From VSJD01 sp964617825 (GTDB lineage: Bacteria; Verrucomicrobiota; Kiritimatiellia; JAAZAB01): a stretch of DNA of 64,000 nt. Below the pieces are notes generated by a model. That model was not told the origin of the DNA. It ran no database searches and worked only from the letters and a program-made list of their open reading frames with translations. This document shows, in pieces, positions 61,761 to 64,000 of this stretch; position 1 is the first letter of the stretch; each line of letters begins with the position of its first letter. Position numbers and translations under genes: made by a program. The stretch lies in the NCBI GenBank assembly GCA_964617825.1, contig CAZTWL010000009.1, positions 54,818-118,817 of the forward strand, read 5' to 3'.

Positions 61761-62698
61761 ATATCATTTTAATTCTTTCAATATTCATACATCAGGATCA
61801 GCGTATAAGAATATCGGCCCGTTCCCTATAATCGCCGTCAGGAATCGTGGGCTCTAACCTTGCCATCGTCTGCCATTTTCCCTCCGTCTGCACCGCCCTT
61901 TGTTTTTAATTTTCTGAACGATGAACCGATTATTATTCTAGGGGGCCTCCGCGCGCCTTGCCCCCCCCTGCCCCTCCGTCCTACGCGCACCAGCTGCATT
62001 TTGTTGCTCCATGACCGGTGCCTCGACTTCCACGCCAACACCAGGTTCCTCTTGCCTCCAATTTCTCCAATGCCTTCTAAGTCACGACGCATAACAGCGC
62101 GTATGTCTGCTATTCGCCTTTCTCGCGTGGCGTTGCAATTCATTGTCATTCAGTAGGTAACAGCGCGGATCGCCAAATCGCTCCGAGTTATTGAATCGCT
62201 CGCTTTTGAGTGACCCTAATTTTGACCAATATTTACAGGCATATCGATGTGACGGTGGGTTAAAATCCCTATGCTGCATTTTACCGCTGCTTCTGTGATT
62301 TTCGCTTAGTTTTGTCCTGGAGCCGCGCCATTTGCCACAGGCGCTACGATCTGCGTCAGTCCGTGTCTTTCTCTGTCGGCCATGGCCGGCGCCTCCTGCA
62401 GGGCCTCAACCTCGATCCCTGGCCGCAGATCCACGCCGGCCGCCGGCAGAACTTCCGCTATTTGATCTTTTTTCCCCGTGCCCAAACCGATTTGCCGTGC
62501 CCTTTCGCACGAGAGCCCAATAATCTCTTTTTACTATATCTACACTTTCAGATTCGCGGATACGCGGCTTTACGCGAGAGCCCTGCTATCCTTCCTTTTC
62601 CTATTGCCACACTTTCAGGCTCACGTGCTCGGACGGCCAAGACCATGCTTTGGGAGACGATCAGGGGCGCATGGTGCTAAAACATTCAGCGAACAATT
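61761..62698. other. Gene-poor stretch, possibly degraded DNA
   Basis: About 940 bases without a convincing gene. Base composition changes abruptly, with GC-rich patches at 61930-62000 and 62320-62460 beside AT-rich parts. A few short frames (for example 62312-62680) show no family resemblance. It could contain an origin, decayed coding sequence or the element boundary. Confidence 0.4.
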
Positions 62699-62998
62699 CT
62701 ATGATAGATCTGCAGGCATCAGAATTGGCAAAAAAACGCGCGCCGGCGGACTCGGGTACGGGCGCTGATCAGTGTGACGCAGCTCCGAGGGATCCGTTGT
62801 TTTATGGAACGCCACCATGGATGGGACCAGGAAATCCATGTCACGCGTGTGCACAGAGGGAACAGTGCCAACACCCTTGAAATAGTCGCGGTATAGAACA
62901 AGACACCAGCTTCCAACCAGGACGAGATTCGGAAGCACGCCGGCTGTCTCCAGCTTGCAGAGCACATTCAGGCTTAACTCATGCTGCTTGCTTTGCAC
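62699..62998 (-). pseudogene. Truncated nucleotidyltransferase (GSU2403/AbiEii-like)
   Basis: The first 58 residues from a GTG at 62998 read like a nucleotidyltransferase-fold protein: 'LPNLVLVGSWCLVLYRDYF' with the GS motif, and 'VHTRDMDFLVP' with the metal-binding D-x-D. After that the sequence turns into unrelated proline-rich text and stops at 62699. So the gene was cut near 62822 and fused to foreign DNA. Its start overlaps the end of the upstream gene by 20 bases, as in two-gene toxin-antitoxin-like modules. Confidence 0.7.
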
Positions 62999-63296
62999 GG
63001 AGTACCTTCCTCAGGAAAATAATTTGTTTCCGCACATCTGAGAGGAGTTTGCGGTACTGCGCGCGAAATCGCTTGGCGTCCCGGTACTTGGCCAGCTCCC
63101 GTTCCTCCATCTTGCAGCCTTTATACAGAAACCGCACGCGGCTCTTTTCCCGGTATGCGAGGTAGTAGTAAGGCCGTCCGCGGATGATCTTCTTGACCAC
63201 GCTGCCGCGAGGCAGTTTACGCAGTGCGCGCCGGTAATCCCGCTCCATGCGGATCGAATTGCCCAGCTCTTCTTTCAGTAATTCCTTGATTGCCAT
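62979..63296 (-). CDS. Small basic protein, partner of the nucleotidyltransferase
   Basis: A 105-residue, very basic helical protein. 'IIRGRPYYYLAYREKSRVRF' followed by 'LYKGCKMEERELAKY' resembles the small DUF6788-like proteins found ahead of nucleotidyltransferase genes. GAGG lies 5 bases before the ATG at 63296; the frame runs further upstream but without support. Its stop overlaps the truncated gene's start, so they were an operon. It may be an antitoxin or RNA-binding partner (inference). Confidence 0.7.
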   Translation of the reverse strand: MAIKELLKEELGNSIRMERDYRRALRKLPRGSVVKKIIRGRPYYYLAYREKSRVRFLYKGCKMEERELAKYRDAKRFRAQYRKLLSDVRKQIIFLRKVLRAKQAA

Positions 63297-63814
63297 AAAA
63301 ACCTCGCTTGCCAAACAGAGTGTCAATATAACCCTATATGTTTGGTAACGGGAGGCAGGCGCATGTCTATGACGGTGGCTGCACGTAATCATTAAAGACG
63401 GCAAAGATGCTCATGCGATAAATAATATTGGTGCCTTATTGACAAAAGCGACAAAACCGGACGTAATATGTCCGGTTTCGTAACAATGAATAACATGAAG
63501 CCTTTCTGATCTGGTGGATGGGTTGCATTATCAAAATGTTTTTCCGCGATGACCTGTGACGTACATTCGGTTTGGATTGACATCGGTTTGGATTAGTGTT
63601 GAGTTCGTAAATTATTAGCATACATTGATTGCACCGAATCAACTAATCGTGGTCCAAGCCTGAAATACGGCGGTAATGCAAACCGTGATTAGTCAAACGT
63701 GTAATTTCCAAGGAACTGGTGTCATGGTGACCGGGCCCAACTTTTCGAGCCAGTAAGAGAGTTGGTCTGAATCTGTTATTGATGATAGATCATACATCTT
63801 TGTTTGTCCATCCC
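63297..63814. other. Intergenic stretch, no gene seen
   Basis: About 520 AT-rich bases. It should contain the promoter of the small basic protein gene. I see no reading frame with family resemblance and no second copy of the tRNA-Pro 3' end. Confidence 0.45.
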
Positions 63815-63886
63815 CTACGAAGGGAGGGCGTAGCCCGACCGCAGTGTCCGAATCTTATCTTCCGTAGTGTATCTCTTGCCTTTCAT
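63815..63886 (-). pseudogene. IS3-family transposase orfA remnant
   Basis: From an ATG at 63886 the first 16 residues, 'MKGKRYTTEDKIRTLR', match the start of IS3-family OrfA helix-turn-helix transposases. The frame then changes to unrelated residues and stops at TAG 63815-63817. AAGGAGGA lies upstream. Only the 5' end of the insertion sequence is left, so it is inactive. Confidence 0.65.
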
Positions 63887-64000
63887 GCCTGGGTCCTCCT
63901 TCTTGATGACCCAGACTAACATATCCCCTGGCTCAGAAAAACGATGTCACGTCACCGCAAGTTACATATGAAAGTAGCGTTATCCCGAAAATACAAAAAA

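Larger units (their letters stand above)
22191..64000. mobile_element. Integrated element with defence cargo (right end not found)
   Basis: A tRNA-Pro, a tyrosine recombinase and an excisionase-like gene mark the left boundary. A phage-type replication module lies at 59.5-61.6 kb, and accessory and defence genes fill the space between. I looked for a second copy of the tRNA 3' end to the right and found none, so either the repeat is short or degenerate or the element ends beyond 64000. No conjugation or capsid genes are visible, so a mobilizable island or phage satellite-like element is more likely than a complete prophage or ICE. Confidence 0.65.

Noticed and set aside
62312..62680. A possible 122-residue gene in the gene-poor stretch
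   Set aside because: No binding site, no family resemblance and odd composition (Arg/Pro-rich then hydrophobic). It may be decayed coding sequence, but I cannot support a gene.
1..64000. CRISPR arrays
   Set aside because: No regularly spaced direct repeats and no cas genes were found in the window.

Overview
The window reads as bacterial chromosome from the PVC assemblage, most likely Kiritimatiellota/Lentisphaerota (inference). The basis is the gene repertoire: a GHL6-type glycosyl hydrolase, a DUF4838 protein, a FAD-dependent 'oxidoreductase plus sugar-binding' protein, a neutral-ceramidase-like protein, a GH2 enzyme and a PTS-IIA protein with an N-terminal helix-turn-helix, a fusion known from PVC bacteria such as Chlamydia. 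The tRNA does not encode CCA.

Region 1 (1-22.2 kb) is host chromosome: a GHL6-like hydrolase cut by the window edge, the HTH-PTS-IIA regulator, a VanX-like dipeptidase, a sensor protein that has lost its output domain, glycerol dehydrogenase, a fused MsrB-MsrA, a LemA/TPM pair, a secreted lytic transglycosylase, a DUF4838 protein whose last domain lies in the -1 frame behind an A-AAA-AAG slippery site, and a leftward carbohydrate cluster (FAD oxidoreductase, putative glycosidase, GH2, ceramidase-like).

Region 2 (22.2 kb to beyond the right edge) is a large integrated element. It starts at a tRNA-Pro(TGG) followed by a tyrosine recombinase with an HTH domain inserted in its catalytic domain, and an excisionase-like protein. 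Cargo follows: two tandem paralogous small proteins, DUF3010, a Ser/Thr kinase and a SIR2 protein; attC-like repeats around a small membrane protein; unknown proteins; a coiled-coil/ankyrin pair; and a NERD protein translationally coupled to a DUF262 stub.

Region 3 (35.0-59.3 kb) is a dense defence locus. An overlapping five-gene operon encodes a SNF2-type helicase with a C-terminal DUF3883 domain, an OLD-like ATPase-Toprim protein, a DUF1156 adenine methyltransferase, a small HEAGH zincin-like protein and a DUF499 ATPase with an Ig-like segment. It is followed by a coupled CHC2-Toprim primase, reverse transcriptase and nitrilase trio. This resembles the DRT type 1 idea (RT plus nitrilase), but split into separate genes and with a primase added, and it is the best candidate for an undescribed system here. 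Then come a PD-(D/E)XK protein coupled to a PLD-family nuclease, two large unknown proteins and a PGN_0703-like nuclease. Two strong terminators close the locus.

Region 4 (59.5-64 kb) carries a replication module (HTH protein, phage replisome organizer, DnaC-like loader), then about 1 kb of apparently non-coding or degraded DNA, a small basic protein overlapping a broken nucleotidyltransferase, and an IS3-family orfA remnant. I found no right attachment repeat, so the element's right end probably lies outside the window.
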